Assembly (NCBI GenBank): GCA_002215645.1
Contig: NGFI01000002.1
Coordinates: 327,406 to 391,405, forward strand
Direction: 5' to 3'
Length of the DNA stretch: 64,000 bases
Origin: Gemmatimonadetes bacterium 2013_60CM_65_52
Lineage (GTDB): Bacteria; Gemmatimonadota; Gemmatimonadetes; Gemmatimonadales; Gemmatimonadaceae
A model generated the notes under the pieces. It was not told the DNA's origin. It searched no databases and saw only the letters and a program-made list of their open reading frames with translations. Below are positions 38,671 through 47,633 of this stretch, piece after piece. How positions within the stretch are numbered: position 1 is the first letter of the stretch; every line of letters begins with the position of its first letter. A program made the position numbers and the translations under genes.

Positions 38671-39767
38671 ACCTGCGGCGTCCACCGACGCCGGAGGCGC
38701 AACTCTCCGCGATGCGCGCCATCGTCCGGTCCACGGCCGAAGATCGTCCGGGCGTATACCGCATGCTGTCGGATGACGGCGAGATCGTGTACGTGGGCAA
38801 GGCCAAGCGGCTGCGCACTCGGCTGCTCAGCTACTTCCGCGCGAGCTTTCCCGAGGACAAGGGCGCACGCGTCGTCCGCGAAGCGACGCGCATCGAATGG
38901 GACTACACGCCAAGCGAGTTTGCGGCGCTGCTGGAGGAGCTGCGCCTGATCAAGCAGTTCCGCCCGCGTCTCAACGTGGCGATGAAGCGCGACGTACGTC
39001 ACTTCGCGTTCATCAAGCTCACGCGCGGCGCGGCGCCGAAGCTTCTGGTGGTACGTGGTGCCGGCGCAGAGGACGCACAGGTGTACTACGGCCCGTTTCA
39101 CGGCGCGCAACGTGTGGGAGAGGCTGTCCGCGAGCTGAACGACGCGCTCGGACTGCGCGATTGCCGACTCGAGCAGCCGATGCATTTCTCGGATCAACGG
39201 GAGCTGTTTCAGAACTTTCCGCGCACGCCCGGATGCATCCGCTACGAGATCGGCAAGTGTCTCGGGCCATGCGTCGGCGGGTGCACGACGACGGAATACC
39301 GCCAGCGCGTGCAGCTCGTCCGTGCGTTTCTCGATGGCTCGAGCGACGGCCCCATCGAGTCACTGCGCGCCGACATGGTGCGGGCCAGCGAGGCAATGGA
39401 GTTCGAGCGCGCCGGCATGCTGCGCGACAAGCTGCAGCGTCTGGAGGATCTCCGCGAGCAGTTCATGCGCTTCCGTTTCGTGGTGGAATCCTTGTCGTTC
39501 GTCTATCCCGTTCCTGGCCACGGCGGTGACGACCGCGTCTATCTCATTCGACGCGGGCGCGTGCGTGGAGAAATGCATCAGCCCCGTACTGACGAGGAAC
39601 GCGATCGGCTCGTGGAAATGTTGACCGATGTCTTCGAACCGGTCGAACGCGAAACAGCTCAGGTCCCCGCGCACGAGATTGATGAGTTGATGCTTCTCTC
39701 CTCATGGTTCAGGCGTTTCCCCGAGGAGCTGGACCGTTCGCAATCCGCAGCGGCATTTGTTGCCTGA
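38649..39767 (+). CDS. Short UvrC-like protein (GIY-YIG nuclease half)
   Basis: About 372 aa from GTG 38649; ATG 38712 is an alternative just before the domain. GIY-YIG domain: PGVYRML, VYVGKAKRLRTRLLSYF, with the catalytic-site Glu/Asn pattern later. Four cysteines at DCRL, GCIRYEIGKCLGPC match the UvrC iron-sulfur site. A UvrB-binding-like helix pair follows (~240-280). The C-terminal endonuclase (RNase H-like) and HhH domains of UvrC (~600 aa) are missing, and the end is a clean stop, so it resembles Cho-type or split UvrC proteins doing only the 3' incision. It overlaps the end of mutM. Confidence 0.82.
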   Translation: MRALSTVDLRRPPTPEAQLSAMRAIVRSTAEDRPGVYRMLSDDGEIVYVGKAKRLRTRLLSYFRASFPEDKGARVVREATRIEWDYTPSEFAALLEELRLIKQFRPRLNVAMKRDVRHFAFIKLTRGAAPKLLVVRGAGAEDAQVYYGPFHGAQRVGEAVRELNDALGLRDCRLEQPMHFSDQRELFQNFPRTPGCIRYEIGKCLGPCVGGCTTTEYRQRVQLVRAFLDGSSDGPIESLRADMVRASEAMEFERAGMLRDKLQRLEDLREQFMRFRFVVESLSFVYPVPGHGGDDRVYLIRRGRVRGEMHQPRTDEERDRLVEMLTDVFEPVERETAQVPAHEIDELMLLSSWFRRFPEELDRSQSAAAFVA

Positions 39768-39822
39768 AGTGGTGACGGCTCGCACAGCATGATGGCGAGC
39801 GTCTTGCAATTCTGTCGTCGCG

Positions 39823-40041
39823 ATGACGACCTCCTGGCAGGCCTCGACTCTGGTCCAGTGCGTGAGCCTGAAACCGTGGCTCACGTTTCCAGGCTGTGAC
39901 GAGCCAGGCGGATGCCACGACCTCACGCTCGGACGCATCTACGAGATGCTCGGCGTCGAAGCGGACGGCGCCTTCTATCGCATTCTCGACGACTCGGGGG
40001 ACGACTATCTCTACCCCGCCTCGCACTTTCGCGTCGTCTAG
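39823..40041 (+). CDS. Small conserved-looking protein
   Basis: 72 aa, ATG 39823. The C-terminal half (LTLGRIYEMLGVE, FYRILDDSGDDYLYPASHF) has the look of a tiny SH3-like barrel found in many short bacterial proteins. No signal peptide. Its stop overlaps the convergent phosphoesterase gene by 4 bp. Function unknown. Confidence 0.62.
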   Translation: MTTSWQASTLVQCVSLKPWLTFPGCDEPGGCHDLTLGRIYEMLGVEADGAFYRILDDSGDDYLYPASHFRVV

Positions 40042-40508
40042 TAGCTGAGCGGCACGAGCTCGGCGCTGGCTGCGCCGACGTCGATCGTCAGTCGCACCAC
40101 ACTCGGAAGCAGATCGAAGCGCCGCGCGCCAGCCGCTCCCGGATTGACCACCAGCCTGCCATCCGCTCGCGTAATGAGCTGACGATGCGTGTGTCCATAC
40201 ACGATCACGTCGGCGGAGTAGGCGGCCAGGAGCTTCTCCGGCGTCGGCGAGCCCAGCTCGTGGCCGTGTGACACGTGCACCCGCAAGCCGCCGATGACCC
40301 TCTCGATGGCGGGAGAAAGGCGAGGATCGTCCGATGCATCGGTGTTTCCGTAAACAGCCGACACGGGCGCAATGAGCGCGAGCTCGTCGAGGATCTCGTC
40401 TCCGCCGACGTCGCCCGCGTGAAGAATCAGCTCGACGCCAGCGAACGCCTGATGAATGTCCGGACGCAGCAGTCCATGCGTGTCCGAGATGAGTCCGATC
40501 GTGGCCAT
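40038..40508 (-). CDS. YfcE/MJ0936-type metallophosphoesterase
   Basis: 156 aa from ATG 40508, chosen because MATIGLISDTHG begins the family and the start lies just after the ubiX stop; ATG 40529 would overlap ubiX. Metal-binding motifs: SDTHG, HAGDVGG, GNTD, SHGHELG and YGHTHR, all present. Family members hydrolyse phosphodiesters; the natural substrate is not clear. Probably co-transcribed with the quinone genes upstream. Confidence 0.9.
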   Translation of the reverse strand: MATIGLISDTHGLLRPDIHQAFAGVELILHAGDVGGDEILDELALIAPVSAVYGNTDASDDPRLSPAIERVIGGLRVHVSHGHELGSPTPEKLLAAYSADVIVYGHTHRQLITRADGRLVVNPGAAGARRFDLLPSVVRLTIDVGAASAELVPLSY

Positions 40509-40515
40509 GCCGAGG

Positions 40516-41115
40516 TCAAACCGATCCATCCCATCGCTTGCCGATGGAATGTTCCACACCCAGATGGTCCAGCACCCTCGCGACCACGAAGTCCACCAGC
40601 TCCTGCACCGTGGCAGGACGATGGTAGAAACCGGGGCTGGCCGGCATGACCACGGCGCCCGCCCGCGTGACCCGAAGCATGTTCTCGAGATGAATCGCGC
40701 TGTAGGGCGTCTCGCGCGGCACCAGCACGAGTGGACGGCGCTCCTTGAGCGCGACGTCGGCAGCGCGCTCCACGAGCGAGCGTGACGTGCCCTGGCTGAT
40801 GGCGCTCAACGTCCCCATGGAGCAGGGACAGATGACCATCCCTCGATTGCGCGCAGAGCCGGAGGCGGGTGCCGCGCCGCGATCGTCGTCGTCGCAGAGG
40901 GTCACCAACTCATCCCACCGCTCCATGCCAACCGACGTACGCAAACCCTCGATGGTGCCGATGTCGGTCTCCGTCTCGAGCAGCCGAAGTCCGTGTCTCG
41001 ACACGATGAGCTGCACGCGCTGCCGAGCCACGAGAAGTTGCTCGAGCAGACGCACGGCGTACGGCGCTCCGGAAGCTCCGGTGATGGCCATGACGAGGGG
41101 GCCGCGATCACTCAC
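40516..41115 (-). CDS. ubiX: Flavin prenyltransferase UbiX-type
   Basis: 199 aa from GTG 41115, overlapping the ubiA stop (GTGA). MAITGASGAPYAVRL and SRHG are the UbiX N-terminal signature; PCSMGTLSAISQG and RETPYSAIHLENM complete the FMN and prenyl sites. It makes prenylated FMN for the UbiD decarboxylase two genes upstream. A 17-residue insertion DDDDRGAAPASGSARNR sits in the middle. In the futalosine menaquinone route the same enzyme type is called MqnM, which may be its role. Confidence 0.93.
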   Translation of the reverse strand: MSDRGPLVMAITGASGAPYAVRLLEQLLVARQRVQLIVSRHGLRLLETETDIGTIEGLRTSVGMERWDELVTLCDDDDRGAAPASGSARNRGMVICPCSMGTLSAISQGTSRSLVERAADVALKERRPLVLVPRETPYSAIHLENMLRVTRAGAVVMPASPGFYHRPATVQELVDFVVARVLDHLGVEHSIGKRWDGSV

Positions 41116-42047
41116 AACCCTCTCCCGCGCTCCAGTGCCGCCTGAAGCCACACCTGGGCATAAATCCGCTCGGCGAGGACGAACAGCAGGAACACGATGC
41201 TCATCACGCCGTTCAGTGTGAAAAACGCGGCGTCGAGTCGCGAGAGGTCGTCCGCCTGCACGAGCGAGTGCTCGTAGAGCAGCACGCCGGCTGCCACGGC
41301 GACGCCCGTGTAGTAGAAGTGCATGCTCCCTGCGCCCAGGCCCGTAACGATCAGCAGGAGCACCGTCGCGACGTGCAGCGCGCGTGCAACGACGATTGCG
41401 CGCGGCACGCCCACTGCGGCGGGAATCGAGTGCAGGCCGTGCGCCCGGTCGAATTCGGTGTCGGGGAGCGCATAGAGAATGTCGAAGCCGCCGACCCAGC
41501 TCGCGACCGCCAGCGCGAGCGCGCACAGCATCCACCAGCGCGCGCTCCAATGTCCAGCGACGGCGAGAAAGCCGCCAACCGGAGCGATCGCCAGACCGAG
41601 ACCCAGCACGAGGTGCGCGAAGCGCGTGAAGCGCTTCGTGAAGCTGTAGAAGAACACCCACGCCAGCGCGAGCGGCGCCAGCACGAAGCACAGGGGGTTG
41701 AGCATCCACGCCGCGATCACGAACAGCACCGACGCACCGGCGACCGAGATCTTCGCTTCCAGAACGCTCATGGCGCCGCGCGGAATCTCGCGCCCCTGCG
41801 TGCGTGGGTTGGCGGCATCGTACTCGCGATCCACGATGCGATTGAACCCCATCGCCGCGAAGCGCGCGGCCGTGAAGGCGACCACGGTCCAGCCGACGGT
41901 GCGCAGCGTGAGCGGATACCGGTACGACGCCAACGTCACCCCGACGAGCGCGAATGGCAACGCAAACACGGTGTGCGGCAGTTTGACGAAGCTCGCGTAC
42001 GTGGAGAGGCGCGTGCCTCCCTCGAACGTCTGTCCTTCCTTGATCAT
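41112..42047 (-). CDS. ubiA: UbiA-family prenyltransferase
   Basis: 311 aa from ATG 42047, overlapping the ubiD stop (ATGA). Polytopic, about eight membrane helices. The first Asp motif is NRIVDREYDAANPRT and the second ALPDTEFDRAHGLHS; both bind the Mg-diphosphate of the prenyl donor. It attaches the isoprenoid tail to an aromatic acid at the inner membrane. With UbiX, UbiD and UbiE partners but no hydroxylases, a menaquinone role (MqnP-like) is more likely than ubiquinone. The symbol marks the family, not the substrate. Confidence 0.9.
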   Translation of the reverse strand: MIKEGQTFEGGTRLSTYASFVKLPHTVFALPFALVGVTLASYRYPLTLRTVGWTVVAFTAARFAAMGFNRIVDREYDAANPRTQGREIPRGAMSVLEAKISVAGASVLFVIAAWMLNPLCFVLAPLALAWVFFYSFTKRFTRFAHLVLGLGLAIAPVGGFLAVAGHWSARWWMLCALALAVASWVGGFDILYALPDTEFDRAHGLHSIPAAVGVPRAIVVARALHVATVLLLIVTGLGAGSMHFYYTGVAVAAGVLLYEHSLVQADDLSRLDAAFFTLNGVMSIVFLLFVLAERIYAQVWLQAALERGRGL

Positions 42048-43516
42048 GAGATCCCCAGCGCCGGCCACATCGCGTCCACTTTCGCCTTTGTCACCTCGTC
42101 CATGACGATCACACCCGGCCACTCACGCGTGAAACCTTCCTCGGGAAACTTGCGCGTCGCGTCGAAGCCGATCTTCGAGCCGTATGTAAACGCGCGCGCC
42201 GAGTGATCGAGCACGTCCATCGGTCCCATCGTGAATCGCGCGTCGCGCTGCGGATCGATGTTGTTGAGTGCCACCCACCACGCCTCCTGCGGATTCTGCA
42301 CGTTCACCCACTCGTCCACGACCACGAGCATCTTGGCAAGCGACATCAGGCCCTGCCCCCACAGTGCATTCATCACCTTGTATGCCTGACCGGGATACTC
42401 CTTTCGAATGCTCACGAACACGAGATTGTGGAAGATGCCCTCGGCGGGCATGTGATAGTCCACGATCTCGGGAATCGTCAGCTTCAGCAGCGGAAGGAAG
42501 ATTCGTTCCGTCGCGTGGCCGAGGTAGTAGTCCTCCATCGGAGGCCTGCCGACGATCGTGGCGGGCCAGATGGGATCGCGCCGCATGGTGATCGCGGTGA
42601 CGTGCACCTTCGGGTACAGATCGGCGAGCGAATAGAAGCCGGTATGATCGCCGAACGGCCCTTCGGTGACGAGCTCCTCCGCGGGGTCGATGTAGCCCTC
42701 GATCACGAAATCCGCCTCCGCCGGAACGTCGAGCTCGCACGTCAACGCCCGCGCGAGCTGCACCGGCGCGCGCCGCAGGAATCCCGAAAAGATGAATTCG
42801 TCCACCGTTGGCGGTAGCGGCGCGCTCGCCGCGTACAGCGACGCGGGATCCGCACCGACCGCGATGACGACCGGCATCTTCTCTCCGCGCTCCGCCATCT
42901 CGCGCCAGTGTGCGGCCCCGACCTTGTGCCGCTGCCAGTGCATCGCCAACGTGTTCCGGCTCAGCTTCTGGACCCGGTACATGCCGACGTTCCGGATGCC
43001 GCGCTTCGGATCCGTGGTGATCACCATCGGCAGCGTGATGTACGGGCCGCCGTCCTCGGGCCAGCAGGTGGTGATCGGCAGCCTGTCGAGATTCACCTCG
43101 TCGCCACGCCACACCACCTCCTGACAGCTCGGCGACGTCGTCGTCCGCGGCGGAAACTTCGCCACCTCCATCAGCCGCGGCAGCAGCGACAGCTTCCCCA
43201 GGATTCCCGATGGGACCTTGAGGTCGAGCAAGGTCGAGATGCGCGCTCCGTGGTCGTCCAGGCGCTCGACGCCCAGCGCCATCGCCATGCGCTTCATGGA
43301 GCCGTAGAGGTTGATGCCGACCGGATACGCAGAGCGCTGGCCATCGTCGAGGATCACGTGCTCGAACAGCAGTGCGGGTCCTCCACCCGGCATCTTCATG
43401 GCGCGGTCGGCAATCTCACAGAGCTCGAGTCGCGCGCACACGGGATGGCTGACGCGTACCAGCTCGCCCGCCGCGTCGATCGCGTCAATGAATTGCCGGA
43501 GTGTATCGAGTGGCAT
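42044..43516 (-). CDS. ubiD: UbiD-family decarboxylase
   Basis: 490 aa. UbiD markers: GPALLFEHV, the prFMN/metal region around EELVTEGPFGDHTGFY, and PAEGIFHNLVFVSIRKEYPG. It uses prenyl-FMN from UbiX to decarboxylate a prenylated aromatic acid. Stop overlaps the ubiA start, then ubiX overlaps ubiA: a tightly coupled cassette. Within the futalosine pathway the corresponding enzyme is MqnL. Confidence 0.92.
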   Translation of the reverse strand: MPLDTLRQFIDAIDAAGELVRVSHPVCARLELCEIADRAMKMPGGGPALLFEHVILDDGQRSAYPVGINLYGSMKRMAMALGVERLDDHGARISTLLDLKVPSGILGKLSLLPRLMEVAKFPPRTTTSPSCQEVVWRGDEVNLDRLPITTCWPEDGGPYITLPMVITTDPKRGIRNVGMYRVQKLSRNTLAMHWQRHKVGAAHWREMAERGEKMPVVIAVGADPASLYAASAPLPPTVDEFIFSGFLRRAPVQLARALTCELDVPAEADFVIEGYIDPAEELVTEGPFGDHTGFYSLADLYPKVHVTAITMRRDPIWPATIVGRPPMEDYYLGHATERIFLPLLKLTIPEIVDYHMPAEGIFHNLVFVSIRKEYPGQAYKVMNALWGQGLMSLAKMLVVVDEWVNVQNPQEAWWVALNNIDPQRDARFTMGPMDVLDHSARAFTYGSKIGFDATRKFPEEGFTREWPGVIVMDEVTKAKVDAMWPALGIS

Positions 43517-43538
43517 TACAGGTCAGATTCTCCCGGCT

Positions 43539-44285
43539 CTATCGGCGCGTGCCGACATGAATGGCCGCGATGCCGAAGGTCAGCGACGACCACCTCACAT
43601 TCGCAAAGCCCGCGGCCATCATGCGTGCTGCAAGCTCCGGCTCGCCCGGAAAGTGCGACACGGAGCTCGGCAGATAGCGATAGGCCGTGTGGTGACCGCT
43701 CACGAGTCCACCGACGAATGGCACGACTTGGTGAAAGTAGAATTGATAGGCTCGACGCATGAGCCAGAATCGCGGCGTCGTGAACTCCAGAATGACGAAC
43801 TTCGCGCCCGGCCTGAGCACCCGACGCACCTCCCGCAGCGCGAGATCGAGCTGCGCGACATTGCGAATGCCGAACGCCACGATCGCGCCGTCCACGCTTT
43901 CGTCGCCAATCGGTAGCTCGAGTGCGTCCGCGGCCACCGGCGCCAGACGCTGCACGGGCGCCTTGCCCGCGCCAGCACGGAGCATGGGAATCGCGAAGTC
44001 GGCGCCGAGTATGAATCCGCGGAAACCGGATTGTCTGGCGAGCTCCGCCCCGACGTCGAGCGTACCCGCACACAGGTCGAGATACCGGCCGGCGGGCCGC
44101 CGCTCCCAGTCGAGCTCGCGAAGTGCGCGCCGCCGCCACAGCCGGTCGATGTTGAGACTCAGCAGGTGATTCAGGAGGTCGTATCGCGGCGCGAGCTCCT
44201 CGAATGTCGTCCGAACGTACGCACGTTTCTCCGCACCCCCCTCGGCGGCGCGCTCCGCACGGCGGACATCCTCGGTCTCGACCAT
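43539..44285 (-). CDS. UbiE/MenG-type quinone C-methyltransferase
   Basis: 248 aa from ATG 44285; the open frame extends upstream only across the divergent sigma-factor region. Class I SAM methyltransferase with YLDLCAGTLDVGAEL (motif I), then the UbiE-typical FGIRNV and LEFTTPRFW, and the N-terminal signature RYDLLNHLLSLNIDRLWRR. It performs the C-methylation of demethylmenaquinone or the matching ubiquinone step. It stands 22 bp before ubiD, completing a prenylation-decarboxylation-methylation set. Confidence 0.9.
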   Translation of the reverse strand: MVETEDVRRAERAAEGGAEKRAYVRTTFEELAPRYDLLNHLLSLNIDRLWRRRALRELDWERRPAGRYLDLCAGTLDVGAELARQSGFRGFILGADFAIPMLRAGAGKAPVQRLAPVAADALELPIGDESVDGAIVAFGIRNVAQLDLALREVRRVLRPGAKFVILEFTTPRFWLMRRAYQFYFHQVVPFVGGLVSGHHTAYRYLPSSVSHFPGEPELAARMMAAGFANVRWSSLTFGIAAIHVGTRR

Positions 44286-44410
44286 CCGCGAAAGGTCGTC
44301 GGACGGCGGAGGGGCGGCAAGCGCGGCGCTGGCCCGCTGGTGGGAGGCCCGATACTTTTCTCGCCGCGCGACGACGCTCGCTTCCCGCAGCGCGGCTCCC
44401 GCTTTCCCGA

Positions 44411-45013
44411 ATGCTCCGCGCCCTCGATCTCGCCAATCTTCCCGACGCCGACGTCGTCGCCCTCGCCCTCGAGGGGCGCGAGGCCGCACATCGCGAGCTG
44501 CTCAAGCGGTACGAGCGGCCCGTGTTCTCGCTCGTGTTCCGCATGGTGCGCGACCGCGAGCTCGCGGAAGACCTCACGCAGGACACGTTCGTGAAGGTGC
44601 TCTCGCACCTCGATCGCTACCGGGCGGACTTCAAGTTCTCGTCCTGGCTCTTCAAGATCGCCAACAACGCCGCCATCGATCACCTCAGGCGCCGTCAGCT
44701 CGACACCGTGAGCATCGACGGCTCGCCGCACGCGATGACGTCCGACGCGGTCGAGGCATCGCGCTTCGAGATCGCGGACACCGCCGAGTCGGCGCTCGAC
44801 GAGATGGAGGCAAAGGAGCTGGGCTCCGCCATCGAGCGCGCAATCGCCCTGCTGCGCCCCGAGTATCGCGCTTGCATCATGCTCCGCCACGTCGAAGGCC
44901 GCTCATACGAGGAGATCGCGAGCACCCTCGACCTGCCGCTCGGCACCGTGAAGACCTATATCCACCGCGCACGACACGAGCTGCGGCGTGCGCTGGAGCA
45001 CTCCCGGGAATGA
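44411..45013 (+). CDS. ECF-type RNA polymerase sigma factor
   Basis: 200 aa from ATG 44411. Region 2: YERPVFSLVFRMV, AEDLTQDTFVKV. Region 4: LRPEYRACIML, YEEIASTLDLPLGTVKTYIHRARHEL, a helix-turn-helix for the -35 box. No regions 1 or 3, as usual for ECF factors. It is followed 79 bp later by a membrane protein with a zinc-type anti-sigma motif, so the pair is probably an envelope-stress switch. Divergent from the UbiE-type gene. Confidence 0.93.
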   Translation: MLRALDLANLPDADVVALALEGREAAHRELLKRYERPVFSLVFRMVRDRELAEDLTQDTFVKVLSHLDRYRADFKFSSWLFKIANNAAIDHLRRRQLDTVSIDGSPHAMTSDAVEASRFEIADTAESALDEMEAKELGSAIERAIALLRPEYRACIMLRHVEGRSYEEIASTLDLPLGTVKTYIHRARHELRRALEHSRE

Positions 45014-45092
45014 GCGTACGTCACCCACTGACCCTTGGTCCGGGTCTGAAACCCAGAACGCCAGCCGCCCGTAGATTGGGGCAAGAGGCCAC

Positions 45093-45674
45093 GTGAATCA
45101 TCGTCATCTGCTCCCGAATGAAGTCGATCTGCTGGTCGACGGCGAAGCCGGATTCGGCGTCGCCGATCTTCGTGCGCACCTCGACCAGTGTGCGGAATGC
45201 CGCGCCCGCGTTGACGAGGCGCGTAGCGTGGTCGATGCACTCGAAGCGCTGCCCCACTTCGCTCCTGATTCGCGGTTGGCGGAGCGGGTCATGGCGCAGG
45301 TGCCGCTCTTCGTGCCGGCGCACGTCGCGGCTCGCGATTCGGTCGCCCGATGGGTGCCACAGGCCGGACCGGCGCGCATAGGAGCTGTGGCCGTGTTCGC
45401 TTCGGCCGCCAGTGCGTTCACTCTCGCACTCGTCTGGCTCGCTGCCCAGGGCGATGCGGCAGTCTTCGTGTCGGGGCTGCTTGGGGATCGTCTTCGGGGC
45501 GCGATGGTCGGAGCGGCCCGTGACGTCGCCATTTCCCTCTTTGGCGAACAGGCGCTCAGCGCCATCCAGGGCGCGGGCGCCATCGGCGTCTCGCTGCTCT
45601 TCGGCGGCTTCCTGCTCGGCGCCGCCGGAACCGTCGTCGGCATTCGGCGGCTCGCCACCGTCAGCCGGCGCTAG
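45093..45674 (+). CDS. Membrane anti-sigma factor with zinc-finger-like domain
   Basis: 193 aa, GTG start at 45093 with AGAGG 5 nt upstream. N-terminal HLDQCAEC (HxxxCxxC) is the zf-HC2/ZAS anti-sigma motif, preceded by a His-containing N-terminus. Two hydrophobic segments (~98-120 and ~160-185) anchor it. Following an ECF gene, it should hold the sigma factor until a signal releases it. The region between the segments may face the periplasm. Confidence 0.85.
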   Translation: MNHRHLLPNEVDLLVDGEAGFGVADLRAHLDQCAECRARVDEARSVVDALEALPHFAPDSRLAERVMAQVPLFVPAHVAARDSVARWVPQAGPARIGAVAVFASAASAFTLALVWLAAQGDAAVFVSGLLGDRLRGAMVGAARDVAISLFGEQALSAIQGAGAIGVSLLFGGFLLGAAGTVVGIRRLATVSRR

Positions 45675-45675
45675 G

Positions 45676-46749
45676 ATGCGCGCCGCGCCAAGCCTGTTCG
45701 CGCTCGCGTTGCTCATCGGCCCGCGCGCCCTTTCCGCGCAGACCTCCAGCGCCAGTCTTCAGCACGACCTCGAGCGCCTCTCAAAGGGCGAGCTCGTGGC
45801 GGGAGTCCCTCCCGCCGACAGCGTGGCACCGGGCGCACGAAGCATTCCCGCGGGCAGCACGGTCAAAGGCGCCGTCGTGGCTCGCGGCCCCGTGGATGTG
45901 TTCGGTACCGTGAATGGCTCGGTCGTTTCGCTCACGGGCGACGTGACCGTCCATCGCGGCGGGACCGTCACGGGTGACGCCATCAGCGTCGGCGGACGCG
46001 TCAAGGCCGACAGCGGCGTGGTAGAGGGCGAGATGCGCACCCTGAGTTCACTCCCCACTCTGCGGGGCGCGGCTGCCGCAGTCGGCGTGCGCAGTCCGGC
46101 GCGGCAAACGCTCGATGCGGTCCGTGTCGTCGCGGCGTGCTTCGCCATGCTCCTGATCATCGCCATCGGCGTGGTGCTGTTCGCCGGAGACAATCTCGAC
46201 GAGGTCGTGCGCACCATCGAGATCCGATTCGCGTCGGCATTCTGGTACGGCGTGGTCGGTCAGCTCCTGGTGCTCCCTGCGCTCGTGATCATCGTCATCG
46301 GGCTGGTACTGAGCCTCATAGGCATTCTCCTCGTTCCGTTCGTGGTGGTGGCGTACACCATTGCCGTCGCGGGCCTCGTCACGCTGGGCTTCCTCGCCAC
46401 GTCTCGGCTGGTCGGAGGCGCGTTGTATCGCGACCCCGCGGCGCCTGCACGCGTCCACGCGTTGATCGCGCTCGGCATCGGAGTGGCGCTGTTCTTCTTT
46501 CTCTGGCTCGTGGCCGCGCTCGTCACCTGGGCCCCGTTGGCTGCGATGGTGGTTCGGGCCGCCGCGTTGGCCACCACGTGGGTCGCAATGACGCTCGGCC
46601 TGGGAGCGGCGTTGGTCTCGCGCGCTGGCACCCATCGCAAGGTCGCCGCGAGCACGAGGCCCGCGGAGCTCGCGTCCTGGATGACCCCGACGCCAGTCAC
46701 CGGCGTGGTTGCCGCGCGGCGCGTCGGCGGCACGCGCGAGGGACGATAG
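45676..46749 (+). CDS. Bactofilin-like membrane protein of the ECF operon
   Basis: 357 aa from ATG 45676, one base after the anti-sigma stop. Signal peptide (ends LSAQ), a charged linker, then a polymer-forming/bactofilin-like beta-helix stretch ~60-110 (STVKGAVVARGPVDVFGTV, VVSLTGDVTVHRGGTV). Four to five membrane helices follow (~145-310) with a basic tail. The repeated G-V-x-V pattern suggests a small outside beta-helix tethered to the membrane. Function unknown; operon position suggests envelope maintenance under the ECF factor. Confidence 0.75.
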   Translation: MRAAPSLFALALLIGPRALSAQTSSASLQHDLERLSKGELVAGVPPADSVAPGARSIPAGSTVKGAVVARGPVDVFGTVNGSVVSLTGDVTVHRGGTVTGDAISVGGRVKADSGVVEGEMRTLSSLPTLRGAAAAVGVRSPARQTLDAVRVVAACFAMLLIIAIGVVLFAGDNLDEVVRTIEIRFASAFWYGVVGQLLVLPALVIIVIGLVLSLIGILLVPFVVVAYTIAVAGLVTLGFLATSRLVGGALYRDPAAPARVHALIALGIGVALFFFLWLVAALVTWAPLAAMVVRAAALATTWVAMTLGLGAALVSRAGTHRKVAASTRPAELASWMTPTPVTGVVAARRVGGTREGR

Positions 46750-46751
46750 TC

Positions 46752-47606
46752 ATGCGCATGAGACGCTGGCTGGCCGCGCTTGCCGGGTTGCTCCCCTTGT
46801 CGGTTGGTGCGCAGAGCGCTCCGCTCTGGCGCAGCGTCGACATTGCTCGTCAACTTCGCGACACGCAGCCAATGCGTGTCCGAGTGCAGTACCGCGCGGG
46901 CCGAGTCGATGTCCGGCCGACGTCGGAACCGCTGCTGTACTCCATGCACCTGCGCTACGACGAGCGCCGGGCTGTTCCCCTGCATCACTACGATGCCGAG
47001 CAGCATTCCGTGGCCCTCGGACTCGAAAGCGGCGGACAGAGCACTCACGCGATGTCGGGAAATCGCGAGGCGGGAGAGCTGCGCCTCACGCTGCCGATGA
47101 ATGTTCCCCTGGAGCTCGATCTCGACCTCGGAGGCACGCAGTCCACCTTCGACCTCGGCGACATGTCGCTGCAGTCGGTGCGGCTCGAGTGCGGCGCGAC
47201 AGACGCCACGCTGCTGTTCTCGCGGCCGAACCGCCGCCGCATGCGCGATCTCGACATCAACGTCGGCGCGGCCGCGTTCTCTGCCGTGCATCTCGGCAAT
47301 GCGAATGCCGATCAGATGCGGATTCGCGGCGGCGTCGGCAGCGTCGATCTGGATTTCAGCGGTGTGTGGACGCACGACCTCGCCGTGAATGCGCGGCTCC
47401 TGATGGGCAGTCTCACGCTGCGCGTGCCGGCCGATGTTGGCCTACGGCTGGAGGTGCAGCGTTTCGTCACCGGGTTCGACCATCCGGGTCTCGAGAAGCG
47501 CGGCGACGCGTGGTACACGCCCAACTACGACAGCGCGCCACACAAGCTCCAGATCCACGCCGAAGCGGCGATTGGACAGATCGAGGTCGTGACGGCCAGC
47601 CGGTGA
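46752..47606 (+). CDS. Secreted beta-rich protein, ECF operon
   Basis: 284 aa, ATG 46752, 2 bp after the previous stop. Signal peptide MRMRRWLAALAGLLPLSVGAQ. The mature part is beta-strand rich with the repeated turn pattern of adhesin-type DUF4097/LiaF-C beta-helices (LDLDLGGTQSTFDLGDM, IRGGVGSVDLDFSGVW, LLMGSLTLRVPADVGLRLEV). Probably periplasmic or surface. Convergent with the DUF62 gene. Exact family is tentative. Confidence 0.72.
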   Translation: MRMRRWLAALAGLLPLSVGAQSAPLWRSVDIARQLRDTQPMRVRVQYRAGRVDVRPTSEPLLYSMHLRYDERRAVPLHHYDAEQHSVALGLESGGQSTHAMSGNREAGELRLTLPMNVPLELDLDLGGTQSTFDLGDMSLQSVRLECGATDATLLFSRPNRRRMRDLDINVGAAAFSAVHLGNANADQMRIRGGVGSVDLDFSGVWTHDLAVNARLLMGSLTLRVPADVGLRLEVQRFVTGFDHPGLEKRGDAWYTPNYDSAPHKLQIHAEAAIGQIEVVTASR

Positions 47607-47633
47607 GCGGTAAATCGTAGGAACGAAGGCCGT

